Assembly: GCA_963921195.1 (NCBI GenBank)
Contig: OY992539.1
Coordinates: forward strand, 162,632,622-162,696,621
DNA length: 64,000 nucleotides
Reading direction: 5' to 3'
DNA from: Pegoplata infirma
Lineage: Eukaryota > Arthropoda > Insecta > Diptera > Anthomyiidae
A program made the position numbers and the translations under genes. Numbering within the stretch: the stretch's first letter is position 1; each line of letters begins with the position of its first letter. Positions 10,882 to 22,108 of the stretch are shown piece after piece. The notes beneath the pieces are model-generated. The model had not been told where the DNA came from. It made no database searches and saw nothing but the letters and a program-made list of their open reading frames with translations.

Positions 10882-11641
10882 TAGAAAATTTTTATAAAAT
10901 TTTTAAGACTTGAACATTTTTTATTTTTTTTTTTTTAATTGTACGGGACTTAGAAAATTGTAATTTTTTTTTTCGGGATATAATAATAAATAAAATCATA
11001 TATCTTTTTATCTGCCATATCTAAAAATTTCCGAACTTATATGTCATATCTAATTTCATATAGATCGGTATATAAATAGATATAAATATGTATGTTATCA
11101 TATTAAAAAATAAGGAAAAAATACAATGCTATATATAAACTTATATGTCCATATCAAAGTTCATGCATAACCATACATAAATATAAATAATTATGTATTA
11201 GCATATATGGTTATATCAAATCTTTTTTACTCGGGTAGACTCAATTTACGGATCAAAACATATCTGAAGCAGATATGAATATATATGGAGTAGATCTGAT
11301 TATATCCATTTAGATATGATCCATATATGTTTTTGTCAAAAGAGATATGTTTTGATCCAATTATTTTTTTACACGGGAAGGACCATTCTAGTAAAGATGC
11401 CTGTTTTTTTTAAATTTTAATGATCACATACATTTGGTTTGTTTATTTGACTTAAAACTTTTTAAAAATTATACATATTTCCAGGAAAACCATATATTAT
11501 TTTTATTCGATAAATCGGCTTAAATTCTTCGAGTAATCCTTTAATTGAAATTAGCAATTTTAAACTAATCGAACAATTATTCGTCTAAAATTGTTCGATT
11601 AATCGAACAAGAATTAATCGGCTGAACACCCTAGTAAATAC

Positions 11642-12100
11642 GATGTTTGTTTAATAAGTAACTACACTGAAAAAATGACTAACCTAAAATTAAGTCCACA
11701 CCGCAATATATTTAAGTCCATAAATTTTCTTAAAATTACTAAACTTAAGGAACATTTTCTGAGAAGTTTTTTACTAAAAATTTAAAAGTATGATATCCCG
11801 AAACGGATGAAGTTTCCAAAAGAAAGTACGAATAAAAATTAACTTAAAAAAGCTTCAGTAAAACGTAAAGATTATACGTTTTCTTTATTTATTTTTTTTT
11901 ATCATTTGGATTTATCGCGAGGCGCAAGTACACTGAAAAAAAAAAATATATACCAATTTTAAGGCATGTTGACCTTAATTTAAGAAAAGACGGGTATGAG
12001 AAGGCTCCAAACTTCTTCTTCCAAGTATATTTTTTCCAAAAAAATAGTAATGCATTTACATACTTAAATATATCTCAAAAGCAGAGACCAAAAATAACAG
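11642..12100. other. AT-rich spacer with two ACACTGAAAAA phrases
   Basis: ACACTGAAAAAATG (11665) and ACACTGAAAAAAAAAAA (11931) resemble starts of short Tc1-like MITEs, but no matching inverted ends are clear. No gene is seen. Confidence 0.4.
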
Positions 12101-12833
12101 TTATACATATGAGTCATTCCACACCAACTGTTCCACTACAGAAAAACCATGGTGTTTTCAATAGGATATCATTTGCAAAGTATTCGCCCTTAGGGCACTA
12201 TTAAATAACAAAAATAAAATTAAAGATTTTTAAAAAAAGTGGACCTTGGAGGCATGGTCAAAAATTGAAAATTTCAGCATTTTTTGCCTAAGTATCTTAT
12301 CTTCAATATTTATGCCAACAAAATGAAACACAGTGATGTCTTTGAAATAAACGTTTTTTATAGATTTTTGTATGGGCTATCTATTAAAAAAATAAAAATT
12401 GGAAAATTTTCAGAAGAAGTTCTGAATTTTTTAAATTTAAACTTAAACTTTATTTATCAAAAAACATGCCACAATTTTATTTCTTTTTTAAATGTTTAAA
12501 AATTAGTTAAGGTGTATATCTATCTGTTCTGAAATTTTCACAGATGTTTTTTTCCTTGTTTTCGAGAAAAAAAATGTTGAACTTTGCACTATGCTTATAA
12601 TTTACAATAATGGGGTATATTACGTATGCGAATGAGTAATATTAACTCTTCCCAGCAAAATTTTTTGTTCCAAATAATCGGTTCCAGAACGCATCAAACT
12701 ACCCTGCAACCGGTTCTACTTAACATTCCAGAATCAATGATTTTTGTTTGAAATTGTCCCAAAAGCAATCGTTTTTTAGAGCAAGTAGTTTTTTTGAAAA
12801 ATAATTTTACATAGAAAATTTTGTTGTGATTAC

Positions 12834-13169
12834 TAGGGATGAGATTTCCATGCAAATGCATGTTTTTTGTCGATAGTCTAAAAACGATATCGACCAATTA
12901 TCTTTCCGAATCAAGAAATTTGCGTTAAAATCGCATCGATTTGTTTTTGCATATATTTGCATATTTTGGTGAAAATGCATATTTTTGCATATTTTTGTTT
13001 TAAATACATATTTTGTGCATATTTCCAACTTTTAAGTGCATATTTTCGCATAAATGAGCAAAAACACAAATTAAAATTTATATGTTTCAAAAACTATTTT
13101 AATTTTTAAAAATTTATATATTTTAAGCGCATATTTTCGATTTATTAGTGCATGAAAATCTCATCCCTA
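12834..13169. mobile_element. hAT-like MITE, TSD GTGATTAC
   Basis: TAGGGATGAGATTTCCATGC and the mirrored GCATGAAAATCTCATCCCTA are flanked by perfect 8-bp GTGATTAC (12826-12833 and 13170-13177). The interior is rich in TGCATATTTT repeats (about 12945-13050). The target matches the GTNNNNAC preference of hobo/Hermes-type hAT transposases. Noncoding. Confidence 0.88.
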
Positions 13170-13253
13170 GTGATTACCGTAGAATATATTCAAGAATCTA
13201 TTGAACCAGCAATTTGTTCCAAAAAATTTTCCTAGGTTAAAAAACATTTAAAA

Positions 13254-13508
13254 TAGAGATGTGATCGTGGGTAAGTTATTTTTTACCATCACGCACTCTC
13301 ACCAAGGAAATTATTTAAATCACGCATGATCATTTATTTTGCTCACGCTTAGTCACGCTCACGTGAGTATCGTGCCCTTGACAACATTTTTTCTACTCAC
13401 GTGAGCGTACGTGAACTTGAGGAAAATTAAAAATCCTGCGTGATTAAAACTTTTCCTTCGTGAGCGTGCGTGATCGTCAAAAAAAACTCACCCACGGAAA
13501 CATCTCTA
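13254..13508. mobile_element. TCACG-rich hAT-like MITE
   Basis: TAGAGATGTGATCGTGGG and the mirrored CCCACGGAAACATCTCTA bound 255 bp dense in TCACGC and CACGTGAG motifs. Flanks ATTTAAAA and TTTTAAAT agree at 6 of 8 positions, a weak target duplication in AT-rich sequence. Similar TCACG-rich tracts occur at 29500, 31720 and 38600. Confidence 0.6.
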
Positions 13509-13574
13509 TTTTAAATGTTTTTAAAGAGTTAATATTACTCATTCGCATACGTAATATACCCCATTAGACTGGCA

Positions 13575-14795
13575 TTTTTCTCTCAACTTTCGATTTTCCC
13601 AAGTGTCCGGGCAAATTTTTATTGTCCAAGGTCTAAAACTTATGTGGTACAAATTTGAGGTCAATCGGATTAAATTAACCCGTGGCGCCCGGCGGTCAAA
13701 GTTTTGGATTTTTGAAAAATTAAAAAAAAAAAAAATATAAAAAATTTAAATTTCTTTCGACACATCATATTTGTTAATTTTGATGCGGTGAGCACGAATA
13801 TCAAAAAAAAATTAAAATCGGTCGAACGGTTTTCGAGATATCACCATTTGAAATTTGCAAAAAATGGCGGTTTTTTCCTACGTTCAAGAAATTTTTTAAA
13901 AAACATCACAATTTTTTTCCCCTCGGCCGTTTCATAGAGCTTAAGACAATCTTTCATTTAAATCTAATTTGAGCCAAATCCGATCATTTTATCCCGTAAC
14001 GCCCTTCGGTCAAAGTTTTGGATTTTTGAAAATTTCCACCTAAAAAAATTAGATTTTTTAAAAATAAAAAAAAAAAAAAATGTTTTTGATACATTATTTT
14101 AATTAATTTTGGCATCCTGAAAACGAATGTCATAAAATTTCTTGAATCGGTCTAACGGTTTTCGAGATATCCCCATTTGAAATTTTCCAAAAAAATGCCC
14201 AAAATGTAGTTTTTTCCTACGTTCAAGAAATTTTTTAAAAAACATCACAATTTTTATTTCCTCGGCCATTTCATAGAGCTTAAGACAATCTTTCATTTAA
14301 ATCTAATTTGAGCCAAATCCGATCATTTTATCCCGTGGTGCCCTTCGGTCAAAGTTTTGGATTTTTGGTGGAAATTTTTCAAAAATCCAAAACTTTGACC
14401 GAAGGGCACCACGGGATAAAATGATCGGATTTGGCTCAAATTAGATTTAAATGAAAGATTGTCTTAAGCTCTTTGAAATGGCCGAGGAAAAAAAAATTGT
14501 GATGTTTTTTAAAAAATTTCTTGAACGTAGGAAAAAACCGCCATTTTTTGCAAATTTCAAATGGCGATATCTCGAAAACCGTTAGATCGATTTTAATTTT
14601 TTTTTGATATTCGTGCTCACCGCATCAAAATTAACAAATATTATGTGTCGAAAAAAATTTAAATTTTTTATTTTTTTTTTTTAATTTTTCAAAAATCCAA
14701 AACTTTGACCGCCGGGCGCCACGGGTTAATTTAATCCGATTGACCTCAAATTTGTACCACATAAGTTTTAGACCTTGGACAATAAAAATCAATAA
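13575..14795. repeat. Large foldback with an internal duplication in one arm
   Basis: GTCCAAGGTCTAAAACTTAT (13633) is mirrored by ATAAGTTTTAGACCTTGGAC (14760-14779). The centre is near 14370 (ATTTTTGGTGGAAATTTTTC). The left arm carries two direct copies of a roughly 350-bp block (TCAAAGTTTTGGATTTTT at about 13695 and 13999, repeating near 14348). The right arm has one, so the arms are unequal. No coding capacity. Confidence 0.75.
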
Positions 14796-15230
14796 TATAA
14801 ATATAAAAAATTGACATTATGTATATGTATTAATTGTGTTTATATATTGTTGGACTGTATATTTTATAACTGAATTTTTATTTAGTTCGGTTTGAGTCCA
14901 TATTAATTATTTCTGAGAAATAATAATTGTTGTACAATGAGAAAATCTGAAAAAAATCAAGTGACAACACAGGCTAAGTGGAGATGTCGGCAGCTTTCGG
15001 AAGATGCCACCCTTCCATCATCAGCACTCCTTCGATTGCCCCACACTTAATGTGTTCAGATTAAAATTAGCCATTTAAATGAAACTTTTGAAGAAATTAA
15101 GAATTGGAATTACTCCTCTTTGTGTTGAATAACCCGTATTCACTATCAATTCGTGTTGTATTCATTTGGCAGAAACTTAATCCATCTTAACTTTTAACAG
15201 AGTTGTATTTTTCCCATTGTTAACCCACAG

Positions 15231-15627
15231 CAAGGTAGATTTATATAAGGTAATATTTTAGTGACGTAAATGAAAACAATTTTATTTCAAAATCATTGTA
15301 GTCGGCAAAAACGACTTAAATGTTCTGTGCACACATTAAACAATTTAAACGCTTTTTAAGACTTTAAAAGTTTAGAAAACAACTTAATTATAAAAAAATA
15401 TTGAAATTCAAACGAAATTCTTTTATTTTCCACGACAAAAATTAAAAAAAAATTAAAATATTTTTAAGCATTAAAAGTGTAGTGTAAACTCAAGTCATTT
15501 ATGCCGAACCAAATATTTTTATTTCGTTTTGAAAATTCGTAAATATTATTGTTTCTAAATTTGTCAAAAAACTTACTATGGAGGAAAAGTGAGGTTATTG
15601 GATCTTACCTTGTATAAATCTACCTTG
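15231..15627. mobile_element. hAT-like MITE, TSD ACCCACAG
   Basis: TIRs CAAGGTAGATTTATA and TATAAATCTACCTTG (extending to about 23 bp) are flanked by perfect ACCCACAG at 15223-15230 and 15628-15635. The 397-bp interior is AT-rich and noncoding. An 8-bp duplication with a CAAGG start is consistent with hAT. Confidence 0.88.
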
Positions 15628-15639
15628 ACCCACAGTAGG

Positions 15640-16100
15640 ACTTTTCAAGCATAGAAAAGATTAGAAAGTACGCAGTGTTGTATTTGATGTATTTTCCAAT
15701 ATGGTGGCAAAATTCTTGTTCTTCCTCATCTCACACGTATTTAATATCAAATTAGATTATTTGTTTATAAAAAATGGAATTTGTCTTTCATTTAATTAAA
15801 TTTATTATTTATATTGCTTTATTTAACGTTTTTTTAAAGATAATACGCACTATTGATAGTTTAAAACTTTTTTTTGTTTCTTTTGTTGTTTTCTTTGTTG
15901 TTGTTCTCCTTTATGTTGCATTGTTTTTATTAAACGTCAAAAGTTACATAATGTGCTGTCACTAATACTTATTCAAGCGAAATACGACTCTGTTACACAT
16001 CTATTTTTTTCTATGTTTTCAAGTCTTGAAAAATGTCCGTTAGGTTTGAATTTTTGTTTCATATTTCTAATTCTTAGAAATATTACTAAATTGCAATGTA
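15640..16100. other. AT-rich core of the composite element; no gene seen
   Basis: Contains a 63-codon plus-strand frame (15774-15965) rich in F, V and L that looks like chance translation of T-rich sequence. No conserved motif. Confidence 0.4.
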
Positions 16101-16346
16101 CCTTATGAGTTGTGTATTAATTGTGTTTATATATTGTTGGACTGTATATTTTATAACTGAATTATTATTTAGTTCGGTTTGAGTCCATATTAATTATTTC
16201 TGAGAAATAATAAATGTTGTACAATGAGAAAATCTGAAAAAATCAAGTGAAAACACACAAAGAGGAGTAATTCCAATTCTTAATTTCTTCAAAAGTTTCA
16301 TTTAAATGGCTAATTTTAATCTGACACACATTAAGTGTGTTGTAAT

Positions 16347-17033
16347 TAGTGTTTGGGAATTCCCGGACTTATCAATTTCCCGGGAAACGGGAAAACCCGG
16401 GATTCCCGGGAATCCCGGGATAAAAAACAATAAAATTTTACCAACTTTTTATTAAAAACTGTTTTATTACAGATAAACAATTAATTAAAACATAAAAAAT
16501 CAAAAAAAAAATTTAAAAATCCTGAAATACAATAAAACAAAACAAAAAAATTTTGCAACTTTTTCCCCACAAAAAATCGCGAAAAATAGCTAAATATCGA
16601 AAAAAAAATATGAAAAACTTCGTTATTCGAGCAAAAACTAATATAGTTGGCAGCACTTTTAATATTTGTTCTAAAAATGTAAATTCTAGGTTCAAAACTT
16701 TTATATTTTTTTTTAAGTCTTATCAAAATTATCATTAACCGACGTATTGTTTTTGACTATTTAAATTTGTACATGATATGTCATACCTTTTACACTAGAT
16801 CAGTTTTGCTATGAATATATATTTGCACTGTTCTTCCAAACAGAAAAACTACAAAAAATAGCAAATGTAATTATACCTGTATGTAAAAAAAATATTAAAA
16901 ATTAAATTAAAATAAACGTTTTTTTGTAAAATGGTGTATTTTATAAAATTCCCGGATTTCCCGGGAAAAATTAAAAAAATTCCCGGAAATTCCCGGGTCG
17001 GACTTCCCGGGAATTCCCGAACCCCAAAAACTA
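16347..17033. mobile_element. hAT-like element with CCCGGGAATTCCCGGG ends
   Basis: It starts TAGTGTTTGGGAATTCCCGG and ends CCGGGAATTCCC...CAAAAACTA. Flanks GTTGTAAT (16339-16346) and GTGGCAAT (17034-17041) agree at 6 of 8 bases. The paralogous copy of the host sequence at 15033-15048 lacks the insertion, acting as an empty site. Repeated TTCCCGGG palindromes fill both ends. The interior is AT-rich, with only mirror-type frames. Confidence 0.78.
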
Positions 17034-17239
17034 GTGGCAATCGAAGGAGTGCTGATGATGGAAGGGTGGCATCTTCCGAAAGCTGTCGACATCTCCACTT
17101 AGTACAACAATTATTATTTCTCAGAAATAATTAATATGGACTCAAACCGAACTAAATAAAAATTCAGTTATGTATATGTATATAAAAACTTTTAAAAATA
17201 AAACAATAACAGCAAAAAATAAAAAAAATAATTGTATCA

Positions 17240-17460
17240 GAGGTGGGCCTGGCAGTTCACTGATCACGCCCATTTTTTTAAGTTTAAGTACTACGTCAAA
17301 ATGATTCATAGCAGTTTTCAAAACAATATCTTGAAAATTCGATATTTGTCCTTTTAATTTGGCAAATTCGGTAGGAGCGGATAGGAGCGGATATAATAAA
17401 AAAAAAGTTGTAAAAAATAAAAAAAAGTTGTATAGAGATCGCCTTAAGGGTTGAAGATAG
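17240..17460. other. Spacer, no gene seen
   Basis: Includes a near-direct repeat GTAGGAGCGGATAGGAGCGG (17371-17390) and TTGTAAAAAATAAAAAAAAG-type runs. A 147-codon minus-strand frame (17142-17585) crosses it and two unrelated repeats, so it is not accepted. Confidence 0.4.
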
Positions 17461-17467
17461 AGGTAAT

Positions 17468-17643
17468 ACACCCTAAAAAAATGAGTCCAGTTTCCTACTA
17501 TAAATTGGGTAAATTTCAACAAATTCAAAAAATATACTACTATAAATTGGGTAAATTTCCAATATTTTAAAGTAGAATTACGCAATTTGTGTAAATTTAC
17601 CCAATTTATAGTAGGAAACTGAAATCATTTTAATTAGAGTGTT
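17468..17643. mobile_element. Short MITE, TIR about 48 bp
   Basis: ACACCCTAA ... GTTTCCTACTATAAATTGGG on the left is mirrored by CCCAATTTATAGTAGGAAAC ... TTAGAGTGT on the right. A third copy of ACTATAAATTGGGTAAATTT lies inside at about 17538. The target duplication is unclear. Confidence 0.6.
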
Positions 17644-17644
17644 T

Positions 17645-17962
17645 GTTTTGAAAAAATGTTGGGGTTGAAAAACTATAAGGGGTTTGCCATAAATTTGACT
17701 CCTCCATAGGCGCCCTTGGGACAGTTACAGGCAGGAGCAATTTTACCTTTGTTATCCTGTATGGAAGAAAGGGCTTAGGTATGTTTGGAAAAGAAACTAG
17801 GTGGGAAAAAGCTCCCCAAGGAAACTTCCATACGAAACAACGTTTTAATAAAAAAATTGCTCCTACCGCTTTAACTTTTCCAAGAGTGCATCTAAAGGTG
17901 TCAAATGTATGACCGACCACCACTAGGGTTTCAACTCCAACTTTTTTTTCAGAACATACTTA
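17645..17962. mobile_element. Possible TIR element, about 36-bp degenerate ends
   Basis: TTTTGAAAAAATGTTGGGGTTGAAA (about 17646) is mirrored by TTTCAACTCCAACTTTTTTTTCAGAA (about 17928). The interior includes a GC-richer segment (17695-17900) and a 97-codon minus-strand frame with no recognised motif. Confidence 0.45.
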
Positions 17963-19350
17963 CCCTCTATGTATCTTAAATCCGATGTTAACATAATGTT
18001 AACATTAGACAATGGAGAACACACTCACTGTTTACGCGCATAAAATTAAATGTATTTTTTGCTTTTGCTTTTGATGTAAACTTTTTCGAAAATAAGCTTT
18101 GAAAATGCTATACGAAGTGTAGCGAAATATCAGCAATAAAGAATTTTACATACACTTGACCTCGAGCTCAAAAAACCAAATTTTATTTCTTAGAAATTAT
18201 AACTAAAAGGTCGATTAAAAACAACACTCATTTATTATAATAATATTTCAATAACTTTTACGCACAATTGTTTTAATTAATGCTGTTGCTTGTCCTTATT
18301 CGTCATCTTTCAAAGAGATAAGTCTGTAAATTTGGTAAGGCTCAAATTTCTTAGCTTATAGTATGTTTCCAGTGGCATGATTTGGGCAAATCAGAGTGTT
18401 TTGAGGAAATCATGTCATTTTCTACATGTTTTCCCATAAATTTTTCGTATGCGAAAAACATCTCAAATTGGGTGTTTTGGTACAAAACATGTCGACTTTT
18501 TAAACTCACCACTTGTTTTGGTCAGTGCAACACTGTATTTTATATTCGAAAATAAAAGCTACTCATTCGTAGTGAGTGTTCGTTAGAAGAAGAAGACATT
18601 TTATTTTTTTATTATTAAAATAATTTACAATTAGTTGTTTAAACATCTTTATTTAATTATAATAAACTACAAAATTCATTGTTTTTGGTAATTATTTTCT
18701 TAATTTTGTTGTTTTAACTATTTTGTAGTCAAACTAATTACGAAAATTCGTAATTAATTTGACGTTGCAAATCACTTCAACTTGAGTGGAAACAGCTCGA
18801 AGTGTTTTGCTCAAATCAAGTGTTTTTGATCTTGATGGAAACATGGTTTTAATTTCGATACTTTCGTTTTTCTCGTTTTGTAAAACATTTTTTAGCTCAC
18901 GAGTTAGCCTGCTCAGTATTGTCTTTTGTAGAGGGAATTTAGTTGTTTGCAATTTCTATTTTCTGACAACTTATTTTGTAATGTAATGGGGGGTGGGGGT
19001 AGAAAACCAGGATACAAAATGAAAAGTCCCATTGAAGTGCTCATTGGCGTTTGTGATTTTCTCTTCAGTCTTTAACGAGATTTTTAAGTTCAGGTGTGTT
19101 TTTACCATGAATCGCAAATATGTCCAATTGTTTTTTTGTTATGAAGTTTTCAGATTTATTTATTTACTTCAGCTACAGTAGCAAATGTACATGAGCTTGG
19201 TTGTAAAATTTACAAAAGTATTTACAAAAATATTATTTTTACATTTTTTAAAATAATAAATCGAACAAAGAAATTATTGAATGAACATTTAATGAATTAA
19301 ATAATAAAAACAAACAACTCAAAAAAAGAGATGTTAGAACCAGAGCCTAC
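17963..19350. other. Mostly unrecognised AT-rich sequence
   Basis: A weak inverted pair, ATGTTTCCAGTGG (about 18365) and TGATGGAAACAT (about 18832), with nearby AAATCA-GAGTGTTTTG and CAAATCAAGTGTTTTT phrases, may bound an old element. Otherwise no gene, RNA or clear repeat. Confidence 0.35.
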
Positions 19351-19355
19351 GCTTT

Positions 19356-22108
19356 TACTCGAGTAGCTCGAGTAATCGAGCAGCTCGAGTAGCTCGTCAA
19401 TTACTCGAGCAGCTCGAGTAGCTCGAGCTACTCGAGTAGCTCGAGTAGTAAAACACACATTTTTTTATATTTAAACTCCTGTAAAACAAAAACTATTATA
19501 GCTATTTTAAAAATTTTTAAATTTTTGGAATGCTATGCTTCCAAAGAATATACATAATAAAAAATTAATAGGATTATCGTAGTGGCTCTTCTGAACTACT
19601 ACTCGAAAAAGATCGGCGAGTTTTAATACAAATGTATGAAAATCCGCCCTCCTTTAAACTTTAATATCAAATTATGAGAATATTTTCAAAAAAACATGTC
19701 ATTATTTTTTACCAATTATGATCGCATATACGATAAGAATACTTCCTCGAAATTTCAACTCATTTCTACAAAAAATGTGGCATTGGCGATCTACTACTCG
19801 AAAAAGATCGGACGCTTTCCATACAAATTTATGAAAATCAGTAGAATTTATTTCTTTGAGTAGTAAAACACACAGTTTTTATCTTTGAGCTCCTGTAAAA
19901 CAAAAACTATTATACCGATTTTTACAATTTTTACATTTTTGAAATGGTATGGTTCCAAAGAATAAACATAATAAATATCAAGTTAATAGGATTATCATAG
20001 TGGCTTTGCCACGCTACTACTCGAAAAAGATCGGCGAGTTTCTATACAAATGTATGAAAATCCGACCTCCTGTGAACTTTAATGTCAAATTGTGACAAAA
20101 TTTTCAAAAAAAGATGAAATAATTTTTTACCAATTATGATCGCATATATGATAAGAATACTTCATCGAAATTTCAACTCATTACTACCAAAAATGTGGTA
20201 TTGGCGAACTACTACTCGAAAAAGATCGGCCCATTTTCATACAAATGTATGAAAATATGCCCTCTTTTGAACTTTAATGTCAATTTGTAAAAATGTTTTC
20301 ACGAAAACATAAAGTTATTTTTTTGCCAAATATGATCGCATAAATGATAAGAATACTTTCTCAAAATTTAAATTCATTTACTCGATAACAGTAAAATTTA
20401 AACAAAAAAAAATTGAAATAAATTACGTAAACATGTTAAAGATAATTGTTTTTTTATGAAAGGAGTCATAAACAAATATTTGGAAAATCCATGGCAGTAA
20501 AATTTGCTGAGACCACGTGTTCTTTTATTAGGTTGTAAAATCTTTTGCTGTGCCTTTTTTAAAACACTGCCTATAAATATTGCACTAAAAGGTAAAATGA
20601 AAAAAAAAAAATGTACGGTACATTATAAATGGGAAATTTGAGGTAATAAAACAATTTGGGTTAAAAAATTCACAACAGGTAAATTATGTCAAAATTAAAA
20701 TAATGATTTAAGAAGTGATATTATCATTGCAATTATAATATGTAAAAAAAATAAATTTAGTGGTCTAAAAAGATTTTCACAAATGAAATTAAACTTCAAA
20801 CAAGTGCTGGTTTTCAAACATTTGTATAAAAAGCGGCTTATCTGTTTCGAGTAGTAGTTCGCCAATGCCAAATTTTTGGTAGAAATGAGATGAAATTTCG
20901 AGGAAGTATTCTTATCGTATATGCGATCATAATTGGTAAAAAATAATGCATGGTTTTTTGAAAATATTTTCATAATTTAACATTTAAATTGGAATAAGGG
21001 CAGATTTTCATACATTATTATGGAAAGCGGCCGATCTTTTTCGAGTAGTAGTTCACCAATGCCACATTTCTTGTAGAAATGAATTAAAATTTTGAGGAGG
21101 AATTCTCATCATATATACGAGCATAATTGGCAAAAAATAACGTTATGTTTTCTTGAAAATATTTTCATAAAGTCACGTTAAAATTCAAAAGTAGGCTGAT
21201 TTTAATACAGTTGTATGGAAATGGGCCGATCTTTTTCGAGTAGTAGTTCGCCAATGACACATTTTTGATAAAAATGAGTTGAAATTTTAAGGAAGTATTC
21301 TTATCATATATGCGATCATAATTGACAGAAAATAATTTAATGTTATTTTGAATTTTTTTTTACAAATTGAGATTAAAGTTCAAAGGCGGTCGGATTTTCA
21401 TACATTTGTATAGAAACTCGCCGATCTTTTTCGAGTAGTAGTGTGGCAAAGCCACTACGATAATCCTATTAATTTGATATTTATTATTTTTATTCTTTGA
21501 AACCATACCATTTCAAAAATGTAAAAACTTTAAAAATCGGTATAATAGTTTTTGTTTTACAGGAGTTCAAAGATAAAAACTGTGTGTTTTACTACTCAAA
21601 GAACTAAATTCTACTGATTTTCATAAATTTGTATGGAAAGCGTTCGATCTTTTTCGAGTAGTAGATCGCCAATGCCACATTTGTAGAAATGAGTTGAAAT
21701 TTGGAGGAAGTATTCTAATCGTATATGCGATCATAATTGGTAAAAAATAATGAGATGTTTTTTTGAAAATATTCTCATAATTTGATATTAAAGTTTAATG
21801 GAGGGCGGATTTTTATACATTTGTATGAAAACTCGCCGATCTTTTTCGAGTAGTAGTTTAGCAAAGCCACTACGATAATCCTATTAATTTGATATTTATT
21901 ATGTATATTCTTTGGAAGCATAGCATTCCAAAAATGTAAAAATTTTTAAAATAGCTAAAATAGTTTTTGTTTTACAGGAGTTTAAATATAAAAAAATGTG
22001 TGTTTTACTACTCGAGCTACTCGAGTAGCTCGAGCTACTCGAGCTGCTCGAGTAATTGACGAGCTACTCGAGCTGCTCGAGTAGCTCGAGTACTCGACTA
22101 CTCGAGTA
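19356..22108. mobile_element. Foldback with CTCGAGTAG arrays at both ends
   Basis: Both ends carry runs of CTCGAGTAGCTCGAG (19356-19450 and 22010-22108). Inside, a roughly 200-bp unit containing CTACTACTCGAAAAAGATCGG repeats: four copies on the left (starting about 19594, 19789, 20012, 20206) and six inverted copies on the right (about 20842, 21031, 21225, 21420, 21643, 21837). The arms meet in an AT-rich centre (about 20400-20800). No transposase and no clear target duplication. Confidence 0.78.

Larger units (their letters stand above)
8167..11377. mobile_element. Element with about 142-bp terminal inverted repeats (CCCGTRTAAAAAAATAATT)
   Basis: 8167-8308 and 11236-11377 are inverted copies with only scattered mismatches, including an ATATGGATCATATCTAAATG phrase. 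A second weaker inverted pair, ACCCGAATAAAAAA (about 8386) and TTTTTTACTCGGGT (11223-11236), lies immediately inside. No target duplication is clear and no transposase is seen. The interior is occupied by the MITE cluster 8821-10881. Confidence 0.7.
6581..11633. mobile_element. hAT-like non-autonomous element (shell), TSD GTAAATAC
   Basis: Terminal inverted repeats TAGGGTGTTCA and TGAACACCCTA are flanked by perfect 8-bp copies of GTAAATAC (6573-6580 and 11634-11641). Subterminal TTGTTCGATTAATCG repeats occupy both ends (6633-6705 and 11560-11620). GTAAATAC fits the GTNNNNAC target preference known for hobo/Hermes-type hAT elements. No transposase is visible. The interior contains a mini-me copy (7081-8040), a long-TIR element (8167-11377) and several MITEs. 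Confidence 0.88.
12108..13566. mobile_element. CATTCCACACC foldback family, copy 2, right end truncated
   Basis: The left end CATATGAGTCATTCCACACC (12108) matches the 1413 family. The inner stem GGGGTATATTACGTATGCG (about 12611) is mirrored by CGCATACGTAATATACCCC (about 13545). The right arm stops there, next to another foldback. Two hAT-like MITEs (12834-13169, 13254-13508) are inserted between the arms. Confidence 0.6.
14815..17180. mobile_element. Composite inverted element with A-B-C / A / C'-B'-A' layout
   Basis: Block A (TTGGACTGTATATTTTATAAC) is at about 14849 and 16136, and inverted near 17160 at the right edge. Block B (GGAGATGTCGGCAGCTTTCG) is at 14982 and inverted at 17080. Block C (TTAAGAATTGGAATTACTCC) is at 15097 and inverted at 16266. 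Left order is A-B-C; right order is A, C', B', A'. Two hAT-like elements (15231-15627 and 16347-17033) interrupt it. No frame of interest. Confidence 0.65.

Noticed and set aside
14826..17170. Repeated TTAATTGTGTTTATATATTG blocks as LTRs
   Set aside because: Copies occur in both orientations with rearranged order, and no primer-binding site, polypurine tract or gag/pol trace was seen.
17142..17585. 147-codon minus-strand frame, the longest in the window
   Set aside because: It crosses the end of a foldback, spacer and a MITE, is dominated by F, L and Y from T-rich sequence, and shows no domain.
18365..18845. Weak inverted pair ATGTTTCCA / TGGAAACAT as a transposon
   Set aside because: Arms are short and diverged, and no target duplication was found.
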